Shown: positions 13,494 to 21,506 of the stretch, one piece after another
Numbering within the stretch: the stretch's first letter is position 1
How the letters are laid out: each line of letters starts with the position of its first letter
From: an uncultured Peptococcaceae bacterium
GTDB taxonomy: Bacteria > Bacillota > Peptococcia > Peptococcales > Peptococcaceae
NCBI GenBank assembly: GCA_934229395.1
Contig: CAKQDL010000025.1
Coordinates: 1-26,833 of the forward strand
Length of the DNA: 26,833 bases
Reading direction: 5' to 3'
Position numbers and translations under genes: made by a program
Notes under the pieces: model-generated
Seen by the model: the letters and a program-made list of their open reading frames with translations, nothing else
Databases searched by the model: none
What the model was told of the DNA's origin: nothing

Positions 13494-14294
13494 CTAGAAT
13501 TTGCCGCTGCTGCCGGAGAAGCCGTCGCTGTCTACGGTGGTGCCGCCGCCATCGTCGTCATCATCTGGATGTGGTTCAACCACGACGGTGCTGTAGAGGT
13601 AATCATCGACACGGTTGTTGATGTGGATGCCTTCACCGGCCACATAATTGTCGGCGTGGTCGTTTTCGCGCGCAGTGTTCATGCCAGCATACATCACAAG
13701 CACGCTAATGAGGGCAATAATTGGCGCGCCGATGAAGGCAATACCTAGGCAAACGCGGCCTGCAATTTCCGAAGCTGACGGTGCGTCATAGGCTTGGCCT
13801 TCTACGTAATACTTGTAGCAATAGTCATTGGCTGTTTCTAGGTAGTTCTTAAAACCGCCCATCCAGTCGTCGTCGCCAAAGTAATCGAGGAATCCTTCGC
13901 TCATGTGCTCGTTGCCGTAGTCGGTGAGAACGGTGTTGCCTTCACCATAGGCGATGAGGGCATAATCGCGCGCTTCCATAGAAAGCATGAGCATGATGCC
14001 GCTTTTTTCACTGCCGGCGCCGAAGTCGTTTTCTTTGTAGATGCCCTTGGCGTATTCATAGGCGTCTGTGGCGCCATTCATGCTTGGCACGGTAACAATA
14101 TACACAGCCAGGCCGTAGTCCTTTAGGATTTTTTGGGCCTCGGTTTCTAGCCAGGCGGCGTCCTCTGTATCCAGAATGGAGGCTGTATCATACACAAGGG
14201 TATCGGTGCCAGCTGCCGCAAACGCGGGCAGGGCAGACACGAGGAGCATCATGGCAAACAGAATAACGCTTAAATATTTTTTCATCTTTTTCAT
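13494..14294 (-). CDS. TPM-domain membrane protein (YdjH/YgcG-like)
   Basis: The 266-residue protein has a signal peptide (about 1-27, cleaved near AFA-AAGT) and an extracytoplasmic TPM domain (about 30-160). The domain shows YDTASILDTEDAAWLETEAQ, the YGLAVYIVTVPS strand, KSGIMLMLSMEARDYALIAYG and the WMGGFKNYLET region. One transmembrane helix follows (about 181-203). The tail is Asp/Gly-rich and ends DSDGFSGSSGKF, as is usual for this family. TPM proteins are linked to membrane or photosystem maintenance; in Bacillus subtilis YdjH belongs to a membrane-stress group with YdjG, YdjI and PspA. GGAGGGG lies five bases before the ATG. It is the last gene of the cluster, 12 bases after the zinc-ribbon gene. 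Confidence 0.82.
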   Translation of the reverse strand: MKKMKKYLSVILFAMMLLVSALPAFAAAGTDTLVYDTASILDTEDAAWLETEAQKILKDYGLAVYIVTVPSMNGATDAYEYAKGIYKENDFGAGSEKSGIMLMLSMEARDYALIAYGEGNTVLTDYGNEHMSEGFLDYFGDDDWMGGFKNYLETANDYCYKYYVEGQAYDAPSASEIAGRVCLGIAFIGAPIIALISVLVMYAGMNTARENDHADNYVAGEGIHINNRVDDYLYSTVVVEPHPDDDDDGGGTTVDSDGFSGSSGKF

Positions 14295-14306
14295 GATGTC
14301 CCCTCC

Positions 14307-15398
14307 TTACATGAGCATGGTGCCGATGATGCCAAAGACGGCGAAGATGGCGCCAGATATACCAAAGAAGTGACCGGCCACGCGGCCCTTCGACACTGGC
14401 AAATCGCCAACCATGCGTCCTGTTTGGCCGTTCATGGCAAACATATAGGTTTTGTCTTTCCAGCGGGTGGTGAGCATCCATACCGGAAGAAGGGCATACT
14501 TGGCGCTCTTTTCCTTGAGCTCAATGTTGGAACGAGTGACCTCAAAGGTTTCGTAGTTCATGGTGGCTGTTATGCTATGCTCGGCAGAGGTGTTCATGCG
14601 CTCGCTCACGCGCTCGGTGCTGTCTTCTGCGGTGACGTCGTATTTTTCGGCCAAATAGCCTGGAAGATAGGCCATGGTGAAAGGCTCGAGGCCCTCGTAA
14701 TCGAAGGGCTCAATGGCATCCATGTAGCGGTCTTCCATTTTGGTGGAGCCATCGACTGGGATTTTGTTAAATTCCAGCTCTCCGCCGCGCTCTACGCGGT
14801 AATGGCGGGTGGTGATGGTGTCTGCATCGTCGCCAATAACCACATCGGACTCTGTGGCATCAAAAACGAAGTCGGCCTGAATCTTGGCATCGAAGAGCCA
14901 AAACGGCACGTACACGCCCTTGACCTCTTCTATGTGGTTTTCCTTGCTGAAGACCTTTGGCAAGAGGCGTTTGCCCTTGTAAAGCTCTTCGAGTGCTTGA
15001 ATGGCGTCTTTCTTGGTCTTTTTAAACGGAATAATCACGTCTGGTTTGAGCGTGCCGGAAAGACGGCCATTTAAAACGGTTGGGTTGCCGCAATACACGC
15101 AGGTGGTGGCGATGGTGTCATCGTCGCAAATGACCTCTGCACCGCAAGATGGACAGGTGTACAGATTGAGGCTTTCTTCCTCACCGCCCTCCCATTCATT
15201 GCCGGGTGTTTCCGTGCCCCAGTCTACATCCTTGGTTTTTTCGCCAGAGGCTAGGGCCTGTTCGTCGGCATAGAGCTTTTCTAAGACGGTTTTTTCGTAG
15301 CTCGAGCCGCAATACTCGCAGACAACCTTTCCCTCTTCTGCCGAAAAGTTCAGCGGCGCGCCACAATTGGGACACTTAATGCTTGTTACTTCTGCCAT
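14307..15398 (-). CDS. TFIIB-type zinc-ribbon protein with C-terminal membrane helix (YdjG-like)
   Basis: This 363-residue protein starts with two Cys4 zinc ribbons: Cys9/12/27/30 (KCPNCGAPL and VCEYCGSS) and Cys82/85/100/103 (YTCPSCGAEV and TTCVYCGNP). A beta-rich central part follows (about 110-330: VIIPFKKTKKDAIQALEELY, YVPFWLFDAKI, PVDGSTKMEDRYMDAIEPFD). It closes with a hydrophobic anchor (HFFGISGAIFAVFGIIGTML). It resembles B. subtilis YdjG and other membrane-attached double-zinc-ribbon proteins. AAGGGGGAG precedes the start. It lies between the SPFH gene and the TPM gene on one transcript, arguing for a shared complex at the membrane. Confidence 0.82.
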   Translation of the reverse strand: MAEVTSIKCPNCGAPLNFSAEEGKVVCEYCGSSYEKTVLEKLYADEQALASGEKTKDVDWGTETPGNEWEGGEEESLNLYTCPSCGAEVICDDDTIATTCVYCGNPTVLNGRLSGTLKPDVIIPFKKTKKDAIQALEELYKGKRLLPKVFSKENHIEEVKGVYVPFWLFDAKIQADFVFDATESDVVIGDDADTITTRHYRVERGGELEFNKIPVDGSTKMEDRYMDAIEPFDYEGLEPFTMAYLPGYLAEKYDVTAEDSTERVSERMNTSAEHSITATMNYETFEVTRSNIELKEKSAKYALLPVWMLTTRWKDKTYMFAMNGQTGRMVGDLPVSKGRVAGHFFGISGAIFAVFGIIGTMLM

Positions 15399-15437
15399 TG
15401 TTTCTCCCCCTTTCAGTGAGAGCCTAAAAAATCTGCA

Positions 15438-16799
15438 TTATTTTTGAATATCTGCTTCGTTGAATGGATCACCGCATTCAGGACAGAATTTTGGTGGATG
15501 GGTTGGGTCTTCTGGCACAAAGCCGCACTTGTCGCAAGCATACTTGGCTGGCGCTGGCTTTGGTTGGCCGCATTCGGAGCAGAATTTGCCACTGTTCACT
15601 GCACCGCAGGCACAGGTCCAGCTGGCTTGTTGCGCCTGAGCGGCTGGGTTTGGTGTGCCACAGTTGATGCAGAACTTACCAGTGTTGCCTTCTTGGCCAC
15701 AGCTAGGGCATTGCCAACCGGCTGGCGCCTGAGCTTGGGCTTGAGCCTGAGCTGTTTGCGCTTGCTGCTCCTGGGCCATGCCAAAGAGATTGGTGGTGGC
15801 GCCGGCTGCTGCGTTTGAGGCCATGTTCATGCCCATAAAGGCACCCATGGCGCCCATGCCACCTTCGTTTTTGGCAGCATCTTGCATGGCTTGGGCTTGC
15901 GCACCGGCAAGGTGAGCGGCGGCCATGGCTGGGTTGCGAAGGGCAGCGTTGCGTTGGATTTCCTTAATCATCGCTGCGTCTTCTTCAGAAGCGGCAACGG
16001 AGCTCACACCGAAGGAAATCACAGAAAGACCGCGCAAATTGGTCCATTTTTCGCTGAGCTCATCGTTTAACGCTGCTGCAATTTCTGTAGTGTGGGCCGG
16101 CAGCGCGCTATAGCGAATGCCTTGGGCAGAAATTTTTGCAAAGGCTGGTTGGAGAGCGGTAAGAAGCTCTGTTTTGAGCTGCCCGTCGATGCTGTCGCGG
16201 GTATAGGTGCCTTCTACGTTACCAACAACGTTAGCGTAGAAAAGAAGCGGGTCGACAATTTTGTAGGAATATTCGCCAAAGCACTTGATGGCAATATCCA
16301 TATCGAGGCCGATGTTGTTATCGACCACGCGGAATGGCACTGGGGTGGCTGTGCCATATTTGTTGCCAATGATTTCCTTGGTGTTGATATAATACACACG
16401 TTGGTCGTGGGCTGTTTCGCCACCAAATGTGAAACGCTTGCCCACAAGCTTAAAGCTATCTACGACGCTCTTTTTGAGGTCGCCAGAAAAAAGACTCGGT
16501 TCTGTGGATGCATCGTATTTAAATTCGCCAGGCTCGGCGCAGAATTCTACCACCTTCCCTTGGTCGGTGATAATCATGCATTGGCCTTCTTGAACGACAA
16601 TCACAGAGCCAGAGGTAATGATGTTGTCGCTACCTTTGCGGTTTACGCCGCGCTTGCCTTGATTTTGTTCGCCTTTGGCCACCAGAACATCGGCATCCAT
16701 GGATTCACAAACAAAATAATCCTTCCATGTATCGGCCAAAACGCCGCCAATGGATCCAATACCAGCGCCTAGGGCGCCGCCAATTCGTTCAAGTCCCAT
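15438..16799 (-). CDS. SPFH-domain / virion-core-like protein with three C-terminal zinc ribbons (YdjI-like)
   Basis: The 453-residue protein has an SPFH (band-7-like) domain of the YdjI/virion core type (about 25-285; GSVIVVQEGQCMIITDQGKV at 64-83). An Ala/Met/Gln-rich linker follows (about 290-360), with QAQAQAQAQA-like repeats. Three zinc ribbons close the protein: Cys364/367/377/380, Cys396/398/407/410 and Cys422/425/439/442. Members of this type have no membrane helix and act at the membrane surface with zinc-ribbon partners. The ATG has TAGGAGG seven bases upstream. It leads the SPFH, TFIIB-ribbon, TPM trio and has its own promoter candidate. Confidence 0.85.
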   Translation of the reverse strand: MGLERIGGALGAGIGSIGGVLADTWKDYFVCESMDADVLVAKGEQNQGKRGVNRKGSDNIITSGSVIVVQEGQCMIITDQGKVVEFCAEPGEFKYDASTEPSLFSGDLKKSVVDSFKLVGKRFTFGGETAHDQRVYYINTKEIIGNKYGTATPVPFRVVDNNIGLDMDIAIKCFGEYSYKIVDPLLFYANVVGNVEGTYTRDSIDGQLKTELLTALQPAFAKISAQGIRYSALPAHTTEIAAALNDELSEKWTNLRGLSVISFGVSSVAASEEDAAMIKEIQRNAALRNPAMAAAHLAGAQAQAMQDAAKNEGGMGAMGAFMGMNMASNAAAGATTNLFGMAQEQQAQTAQAQAQAQAPAGWQCPSCGQEGNTGKFCINCGTPNPAAQAQQASWTCACGAVNSGKFCSECGQPKPAPAKYACDKCGFVPEDPTHPPKFCPECGDPFNEADIQK

Positions 16800-16829
16800 A
16801 ATGTAACCTCCTAAGTTATCGTTGATTCA

Positions 16830-16858
16830 ACTATACGCTTCTCTGTCTATACGGTCAT
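16830..16858 (-). promoter_or_regulatory. Internal promoter candidate for the SPFH/zinc-ribbon/TPM trio, overlapping a hairpin
   Basis: ATGACC (16853-16858) and TATAGT (16830-16835) on the minus strand are 17 bases apart and about 30 bases before the SPFH start. The -35 region lies in a perfect 8-bp inverted repeat (GTCATCCT 16854-16861, AGGATGAC 16867-16874). This repeat has no T-run, so it may be an operator rather than a terminator. Confidence 0.45.
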
Positions 16859-16878
16859 CCTCCCAAAGGATGACGCGC

Positions 16879-17211
16879 TTACGCTTCTACGCGCACAAAA
16901 TTGCCGTCCATATAGCGGGTATAGGCATCCACCTGGTCTAGCGTTACTTCGCGGTAGTGAGAGTCAAAGTCGCGGAAGAGGCGAGGATTGACTTCTCTAT
17001 AATTGAGACGCGCTGCTGTGCGCAAACGGCAATAGCTGAGCATCACCGGTTGGCGCACATAAAAGGCGTCGATTTCGCCTTCTGTTGGATCGTGAAAGGC
17101 TGGGTGCACCATTTCTTGGCCGTTTTCGTCAAGTATGATAAAGCGTGGCACCTTTTCGTACTCAGAGCCAAAGTAGCTCACAATTTCTGGTTCGGTTCTT
17201 TTGTTTTCCAT
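16879..17211 (-). CDS. Hypothetical protein, 110 aa
   Basis: I do not recognise this family. The product is a small soluble acidic protein rich in Tyr, Arg and Glu, with no signal peptide, membrane helix, cysteine cluster or repeat. Segments that might be conserved are VPRFIILDENGQEM, HPAFHDPTEGEIDAFYVRQP and YRLRT-type Arg-rich stretches (RLRTAARLNYREVNPRLFRD). The gene is credible: AGGAGG sits eight bases before the ATG, directly after the EamA stop codon 10 bases upstream. It lies between the EamA permease and the SPFH gene. Functional assignment is not possible from sequence. Confidence 0.7.
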   Translation of the reverse strand: MENKRTEPEIVSYFGSEYEKVPRFIILDENGQEMVHPAFHDPTEGEIDAFYVRQPVMLSYCRLRTAARLNYREVNPRLFRDFDSHYREVTLDQVDAYTRYMDGNFVRVEA

Positions 17212-17220
17212 ACAATCCTC

Positions 17221-18111
17221 CTATTCATCACGCGTATCGCGTCTGCTTAATACAATAATACCGCTAAAAATGAGGCCAATGCCAAGGGCCGCTGTGAGGG
17301 TGAGTGGCTCATGAAAAATCAAAATCCCCACCACTGTCGCCGTCATTGGCTCAATAAAGGCCAGCACACTCGCCTTTGAGGGTGCTAGGACCGAAAGGCC
17401 CTTGGTGTAAAACACATAAGGAAGTGCCGTTGATACAATCCCCAGGCCCAAAATGCCTAAGATGAGCTTTGGCTGCACCATTGGCATGACTGGCGCATCA
17501 ATAAGGATGATGGCCCCTAGGCTCAAGGCCGAAATAAGGAGCGAATAAAAGGTCACCGTCATCGGCCCATAATGCTCCAGCGCCACGCGCCCAAAAATAG
17601 AATAAAGGGCATAGGTGAAACCACTGGCAATCCCTGTAGCGATGGCTAAAGGCGCAATGGCGCCCACACTACCGCCGCCAATGAGGCCTGTGGCAAAAAG
17701 ACAGCCAGTGAAGGCCAAGAGCAGCGCCACCACCTTTTGGCGGGTGATGCGTTCCTTAAAAATCAGCTTCGAGAGAATGATGACAAAAAACGGCGCCGTG
17801 TAAAGAAGCACTGCCGCCACCGAGAGGGTAGTCAGGCCCTGGGTCATAAAGTAGAGCACGTTAAAAAGACCAATAGAGATAAAACCCGTCCCTACAAACA
17901 TCCACACATCCTTCACGCGAATGCGGAAAATGCTCCTGTCCGTAATACTAAACAACACGGCCAAGGACACCGTTGCAACAGCACTTCTAGAAAAAGCCAC
18001 CGCCAAGGTTGGCATGCCAAAGGCCGAAAGATAGCGCGTAAAAATGCCAATACAGCCCCAGCTCACCCCAGCAATCAACACATGGGCAACTGCTCTTTGC
18101 TCCTTTGTCAT
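17221..18111 (-). CDS. EamA-family (DMT) permease
   Basis: This is a 296-residue, ten-helix membrane protein with two EamA repeats. Typical elements are GVSWGCIGIFTRYLSAFGMP (first helix), the SKLIFKERITRQKVVALLLA end of repeat one, TALPYVFYTKGLSVLAPSKA and VVGILIFHEPLTLTAALGIG near the end. Family members export metabolites or amino acids; the substrate here is unknown. GGAGG lies before the ATG. It is the first gene of the minus-strand cluster and is divergent from rsmE. It is a different subtype from the RarD-like protein in this window. Confidence 0.88.
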   Translation of the reverse strand: MTKEQRAVAHVLIAGVSWGCIGIFTRYLSAFGMPTLAVAFSRSAVATVSLAVLFSITDRSIFRIRVKDVWMFVGTGFISIGLFNVLYFMTQGLTTLSVAAVLLYTAPFFVIILSKLIFKERITRQKVVALLLAFTGCLFATGLIGGGSVGAIAPLAIATGIASGFTYALYSIFGRVALEHYGPMTVTFYSLLISALSLGAIILIDAPVMPMVQPKLILGILGLGIVSTALPYVFYTKGLSVLAPSKASVLAFIEPMTATVVGILIFHEPLTLTAALGIGLIFSGIIVLSRRDTRDE

Positions 18112-18250
18112 TGCTCAGTATCCTCCTTTGTTTTCTCCTTTTTTTAATTTTACCTTGTTTGAAATGAAATTACACGGCTTTTTTGCGCATTTTTTAAAAT
18201 TTTTCATCATTTCCTTGCGCGCCTTCACAGTATCCATCCACGGCGCTTTG

Positions 18251-18280
18251 TGCTATAGTAAGAAAAAACCCTTTAGGAGG
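18251..18280 (+). promoter_or_regulatory. Extended -10 promoter and ribosome binding site of rsmE
   Basis: TGCTATAGT (-10 TATAGT at 18254-18259 with an upstream TG) lies 15 bases before a perfect AGGAGG (18275-18280), four bases from the rsmE ATG. A clear -35 box at normal spacing is lacking. Confidence 0.5.
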
Positions 18281-18284
18281 CATT

Positions 18285-19031
18285 ATGCATCAGTTTTTCT
18301 TAAATGAACCCCTCGCGCCTGAGGCCCTAAGCCAGCCTCTCGTGCTCACAAAAAAAGACTACCAGCATCTCTTTGTGCTCCGTCTGCGCGTTGGTGAAGC
18401 CTTTGTGATGGCCGATGGCTGCGGCACAGAGCACATCTGCGAGGTGCGCGATGTGAACAAAAACGCCATTACGGCGCGAGTCACTGAAACGCGCCCATCG
18501 GAACGTGAGCTCCCGACCAAGCTTGTGCTCCTGCAAGGTCTGCCAAAGCGCGACAAGCTCGAGCTCATCATCCAAAAGGCCACCGAGCTCGGCGCCAGCC
18601 AAATCACGCCTGTGATGATGAAGCGCACCAATGTGAAACTCGACGAAAAAAAAGCCGACCGCAAGGCCGACCGTCTTCATGAAATTGCCAAAAGCGCCGC
18701 CAGCCAATCCAAGCGTGGCATCATCCCAAGAGTTGACGCCGTTACACCTTTTAAGGAGGCCTTAGAACAGGTCGCAGACGCCGACATCAAACTCCTTTGC
18801 TACGAGGACGAAGAAAGCCGCGGCACCCTCTCCGCCCTTTTGCCACAGCTTGCAAGCGCAAAAAAAATCGCCCTCCTCGTTGGCCCCGAAGGGGGCATCG
18901 ACGAAAGCGAATGGCAGCTGGCCAAAGAAGCCGGCTTTAAAAGTGTGTCCCTAGGCAGCCGCATCCTGCGCACAGAAACAGCCGGCTTCACCCTGCTGTC
19001 CTACCTCATGCTCCATTTGGAAAATGCGTAG
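18285..19031 (+). CDS. rsmE: 16S rRNA m3U1498 methyltransferase RsmE
   Basis: The 248-residue protein is full length for RsmE. It begins with the PUA-like RNA-binding part (HQFFLNEPL, DYQHLFVLRLRVGEAF), followed by a SPOUT knot domain. Family marks are QGLPKRDKLELIIQKATELG (about 84-103), MMKRTNVKL, LVGPEGGIDESE (about 199-210) and SLGSRILRTETA (about 222-233), which form the SAM-binding trefoil knot. The enzyme methylates N3 of U1498 in the ribosomal decoding region. It stands alone on the plus strand and its TAG stop is followed at once by repeat copy 4. Confidence 0.95.
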   Translation: MHQFFLNEPLAPEALSQPLVLTKKDYQHLFVLRLRVGEAFVMADGCGTEHICEVRDVNKNAITARVTETRPSERELPTKLVLLQGLPKRDKLELIIQKATELGASQITPVMMKRTNVKLDEKKADRKADRLHEIAKSAASQSKRGIIPRVDAVTPFKEALEQVADADIKLLCYEDEESRGTLSALLPQLASAKKIALLVGPEGGIDESEWQLAKEAGFKSVSLGSRILRTETAGFTLLSYLMLHLENA

Positions 19032-19140
19032 AAGGGGCAGGCGGGAAATAGCGATTTTTAAAAACACGTAAATGCAATAGAAGAAGCCTTCTCCCCTTTA
19101 AAAGAGGAGAAGGCTTCTTCTATTGAAGGCTGTACATCTA
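19032..19140. repeat. Palindromic MITE-like repeat, copy 4, acting as a two-way terminator
   Basis: It begins right after the rsmE stop with GAAGGGGCAGGCGGGAAATA, then GCGATTTTTAAAAACACGTA (19051-19070). A perfect 20-bp stem follows: CAATAGAAGAAGCCTTCTCC (19075-19094) pairs with 19106-19125. The end (GGCTGTACATCTATTTTAGA, 19128 on) resembles the opposite end of copy 1. It fills the whole gap between convergent rsmE and the ABC ATPase gene. Confidence 0.8.
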
Positions 19141-19142
19141 TT

Positions 19143-19865
19143 TTAGAGTACCTTTGCCAAGAAGTCTTTGGTACGTGGTTCTTTTGGGTTGGAGAAGATT
19201 TCTTCTGGGGTGCCTTGCTCCATGATGTAGCCTTGGTCCATGAAGAAGACGCGGTCGCTGACTTCACGCGCGAAGCCCATTTCGTGGGTAACGATGAGCA
19301 TGGTCATGCCGGTTTCGGTGAGCTGACGAATAACGCCAAGTACTTCGCCAACCATTTCTGGGTCGAGGGCGGAGGTTGGTTCGTCAAAGAGCATGATGTC
19401 TGGGCTCATAGCGAGGGCGCGGGCAATGGCCACACGTTGCTGTTGGCCACCACTGAGGGCGCTTGGGTAGCTGTCGGCCTTGTCTAATAGGCCGACGCGC
19501 TTGAGCAATTCCTTGGCGGTCTTTTCTGCCGTTTCCTTGGCTTCGCCCTTCACGTTGATTGGTGCAAGGGTGATGTTTTCCAAAACGGTCTTGTGTGGGA
19601 AAAGGTTGAAGCGTTGGAACACCATGCCGAGGTTTTCGCGCATTTTGTTGATGTCGTGCTTTGGATCGGTGATTTCTTCGCCGTCAATATAGATGTGGCC
19701 GCCAGTTGGTTCTTCGAGCAAGTTGATGCAGCGAAGGAAGGTACTTTTACCAGAGCCAGATGGGCCAATGATGGATACGATTTCGCCATCCTTGATGGTT
19801 TCGGTGATGCCCTTTAAAACTTCTAGGTCACCAAAGGATTTTCTGAGATCCTTAATTTCAATCAT
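19143..19865 (-). CDS. Polar amino acid ABC transporter, ATP-binding protein
   Basis: The 240-residue ATPase of the GlnQ/ArtP type has Walker A GPSGSGKST (34-42), the Q-loop near MVFQRFNLFPH (81-91), signature LSGGQQQRVAIARAL (137-151), Walker B IMLFDEPTSALDPE (157-170) and the H-loop in IVTHEMGFA. It drives import with the permease and binding protein encoded just upstream on the same strand. TAGGAGG lies six bases before the ATG. The substrate class is amino acids; the exact one cannot be told. Confidence 0.95.
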   Translation of the reverse strand: MIEIKDLRKSFGDLEVLKGITETIKDGEIVSIIGPSGSGKSTFLRCINLLEEPTGGHIYIDGEEITDPKHDINKMRENLGMVFQRFNLFPHKTVLENITLAPINVKGEAKETAEKTAKELLKRVGLLDKADSYPSALSGGQQQRVAIARALAMSPDIMLFDEPTSALDPEMVGEVLGVIRQLTETGMTMLIVTHEMGFAREVSDRVFFMDQGYIMEQGTPEEIFSNPKEPRTKDFLAKVL

Positions 19866-19898
19866 TTTTTTGCCTCCTAAGAGTTAGGTATCGTGGGT

Positions 19899-20576
19899 TT
19901 ACTTGCCTTTTGCCAATTTACGTTCATAACGGTTGATGAGACGTGTGAGGCTGAAGGTGAGGATAAAGTAAATGAGGGCCACTGCCAAGAAGGTTGGGAA
20001 TGGCTGGAAGGTCACGGAGTTGTAAATCATACCGCGCTTCATAATTTCTGAAAGGCCAATGGCTGCCAAAAGGGAGGTGTCCTTTAGGAGCATAACAAAC
20101 TCGTTGCCGAGTGGTGGAATAACCATCTTGAAGGCCTGTGGCAAGATGACCATTTGCATGGCTTGCTTGTGGGTCATCCCCAAGGAACGCGCTGCTTCTA
20201 CTTGACCCTTGTCGACGCCTTGAATGCCGGCGCGGAAAATTTCTGCTACATAGGCGCCAGAGTTTAAGGCGAGTACAACGATACCTGTGACGAGCACTGG
20301 AAAATTGAAACGACCGCCGATGATGGTTGCAATAATGCTTGCTACACCATAGTGGAAGAGGAAGATTTGCACATAGAGTGGTGTGCCACGAAAGACTTCA
20401 ATGTATGCGTTGGCAATAGCGCTCAAAACGCGGTTTTTGCCCATTTTTAAGAGGGCCATAACAAGCCCAATAAGAATACCAATGCCAACTGCGGCAATGG
20501 TGAGGCACAGCGTGTATGCAGCACCCGGTAATAGCTTTGGAATGACGTCTAAAAAGACTTCAATAAATGTGCCCAT
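19899..20576 (-). CDS. Polar amino acid ABC transporter, permease
   Basis: The 225-residue HisM/GlnP-type permease has about five membrane helices. The EAA loop that docks the ATPase is VEAARSLGMTHKQAMQMVIL followed by PQAFKMVIPPLGNEF (about 133-167). EVFRGTPLYVQIFLFHYG (about 58-75) is also typical of the family. AAGGAGA precedes the start. It lies between the binding protein gene and the ATPase gene, 33 bases before the latter. Confidence 0.94.
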   Translation of the reverse strand: MGTFIEVFLDVIPKLLPGAAYTLCLTIAAVGIGILIGLVMALLKMGKNRVLSAIANAYIEVFRGTPLYVQIFLFHYGVASIIATIIGGRFNFPVLVTGIVVLALNSGAYVAEIFRAGIQGVDKGQVEAARSLGMTHKQAMQMVILPQAFKMVIPPLGNEFVMLLKDTSLLAAIGLSEIMKRGMIYNSVTFQPFPTFLAVALIYFILTFSLTRLINRYERKLAKGK

Positions 20577-20600
20577 TCCGAAATGTCTCCTTTGCTCGTA

Positions 20601-20640
20601 AAATCAAAATAATGAGATGCAGCCATGCTACATCTCATTA
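20601..20640 (-). terminator. Partial terminator / mRNA-stabilising stem between binding protein and permease genes
   Basis: A perfect 10-bp stem (20610-20619 with 20631-20640) lies 11 bases past the binding protein stop. On the minus strand it is followed by ATTTTGATTTT, a broken T-run. Such stems often keep binding-protein mRNA in excess over permease mRNA; this role is inferred. Confidence 0.65.
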
Positions 20641-20651
20641 TAGGCTTTAAA

Positions 20652-21506
20652 TTACTCAGCTGCCATTTTTGCTACAGCTTCTTTTGCGCTACCATCGGTG
20701 ATGGATTCTGGAACGTCGAGTTCATACTTTTTGCAGAGCTCTTCAAACTTACCGTTTTCGATGAGGTTTGCAAGACCCTTGTTGAGCTTTTCTTGAAGCT
20801 CAGTGTTGTCTTTTTTTACTGCAAGACCATAGTAGTCAGCAACGTATGGTTCGCCAACAAGCTTCACCTTGTCGCCTTGCTTTGCCATGAAGGCTTGAGC
20901 AACTGGGATGTCGATGATGATGGCATCAATACCACCGTTGAGAAGCTCTTGGATGCAGGTGTTGTAGTTGTCCAAAATCTTTGCATCCGCGATGGTGCCG
21001 TCGTCCTTCATAGCGTTTACTTCGTCAGCACCGGTGGTACCAATTTGAGCACCCAAGGCTTTGCCAGCGAGGTCTTCCTTAGAAGCGATGTCGCTGTCTG
21101 CTGCTACCATAATACCAAGGCTGGCATCCATGTATGGGTCAGCGAAAGCGACGCTCTTGAGGCGTTCTGGGGTGATGGACATACCACTTGCTACAACGTC
21201 GATGTTGCCGGTGGTGATTGCGCCAACGAGGGCGTCAAATTCGAGGGACTTAAATTCTACGTCAAAGCCTTGGTCTTCGCCGATGGCGGCCATAAGGTCA
21301 AGGTCGAAGCCGGTCATGTTGCCGCTTTCGTCTTGGTATTCAAATGGTTCGAAGGTTGGGTTGGTACCAACGATAACAACATCACCTTTCTTTTCTGCTG
21401 CTGCGCTGCCTTCGCTTGCTGTGTCGCCAGAACCGCCGCAGCCTGCCAATACGGTGAGGGACATGGTTGCAGCAAGAATCATTGCTGTAAGCTTTTTGAG
21501 TTTCAT
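20652..21506 (-). CDS. Polar amino acid ABC transporter, substrate-binding lipoprotein
   Basis: This is a 284-residue lipoprotein: signal peptide with lipobox LAGC (Cys22), a Gly/Ser/Ala linker, then the SBP_bac_3 fold (about 42-275). Family elements are VIVGTNPTFEPFEYQDESG, GFDLDLMAAI, MSITPERLKSVAFADPYMDA and AQIGTTGADEVNAM. The lipid-anchored protein captures an amino acid outside the membrane and hands it to the permease. AAGGAG lies before the ATG, and a near-consensus promoter lies upstream. It is the first gene of the three-gene import operon. Confidence 0.95.
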   Translation of the reverse strand: MKLKKLTAMILAATMSLTVLAGCGGSGDTASEGSAAAEKKGDVVIVGTNPTFEPFEYQDESGNMTGFDLDLMAAIGEDQGFDVEFKSLEFDALVGAITTGNIDVVASGMSITPERLKSVAFADPYMDASLGIMVAADSDIASKEDLAGKALGAQIGTTGADEVNAMKDDGTIADAKILDNYNTCIQELLNGGIDAIIIDIPVAQAFMAKQGDKVKLVGEPYVADYYGLAVKKDNTELQEKLNKGLANLIENGKFEELCKKYELDVPESITDGSAKEAVAKMAAE

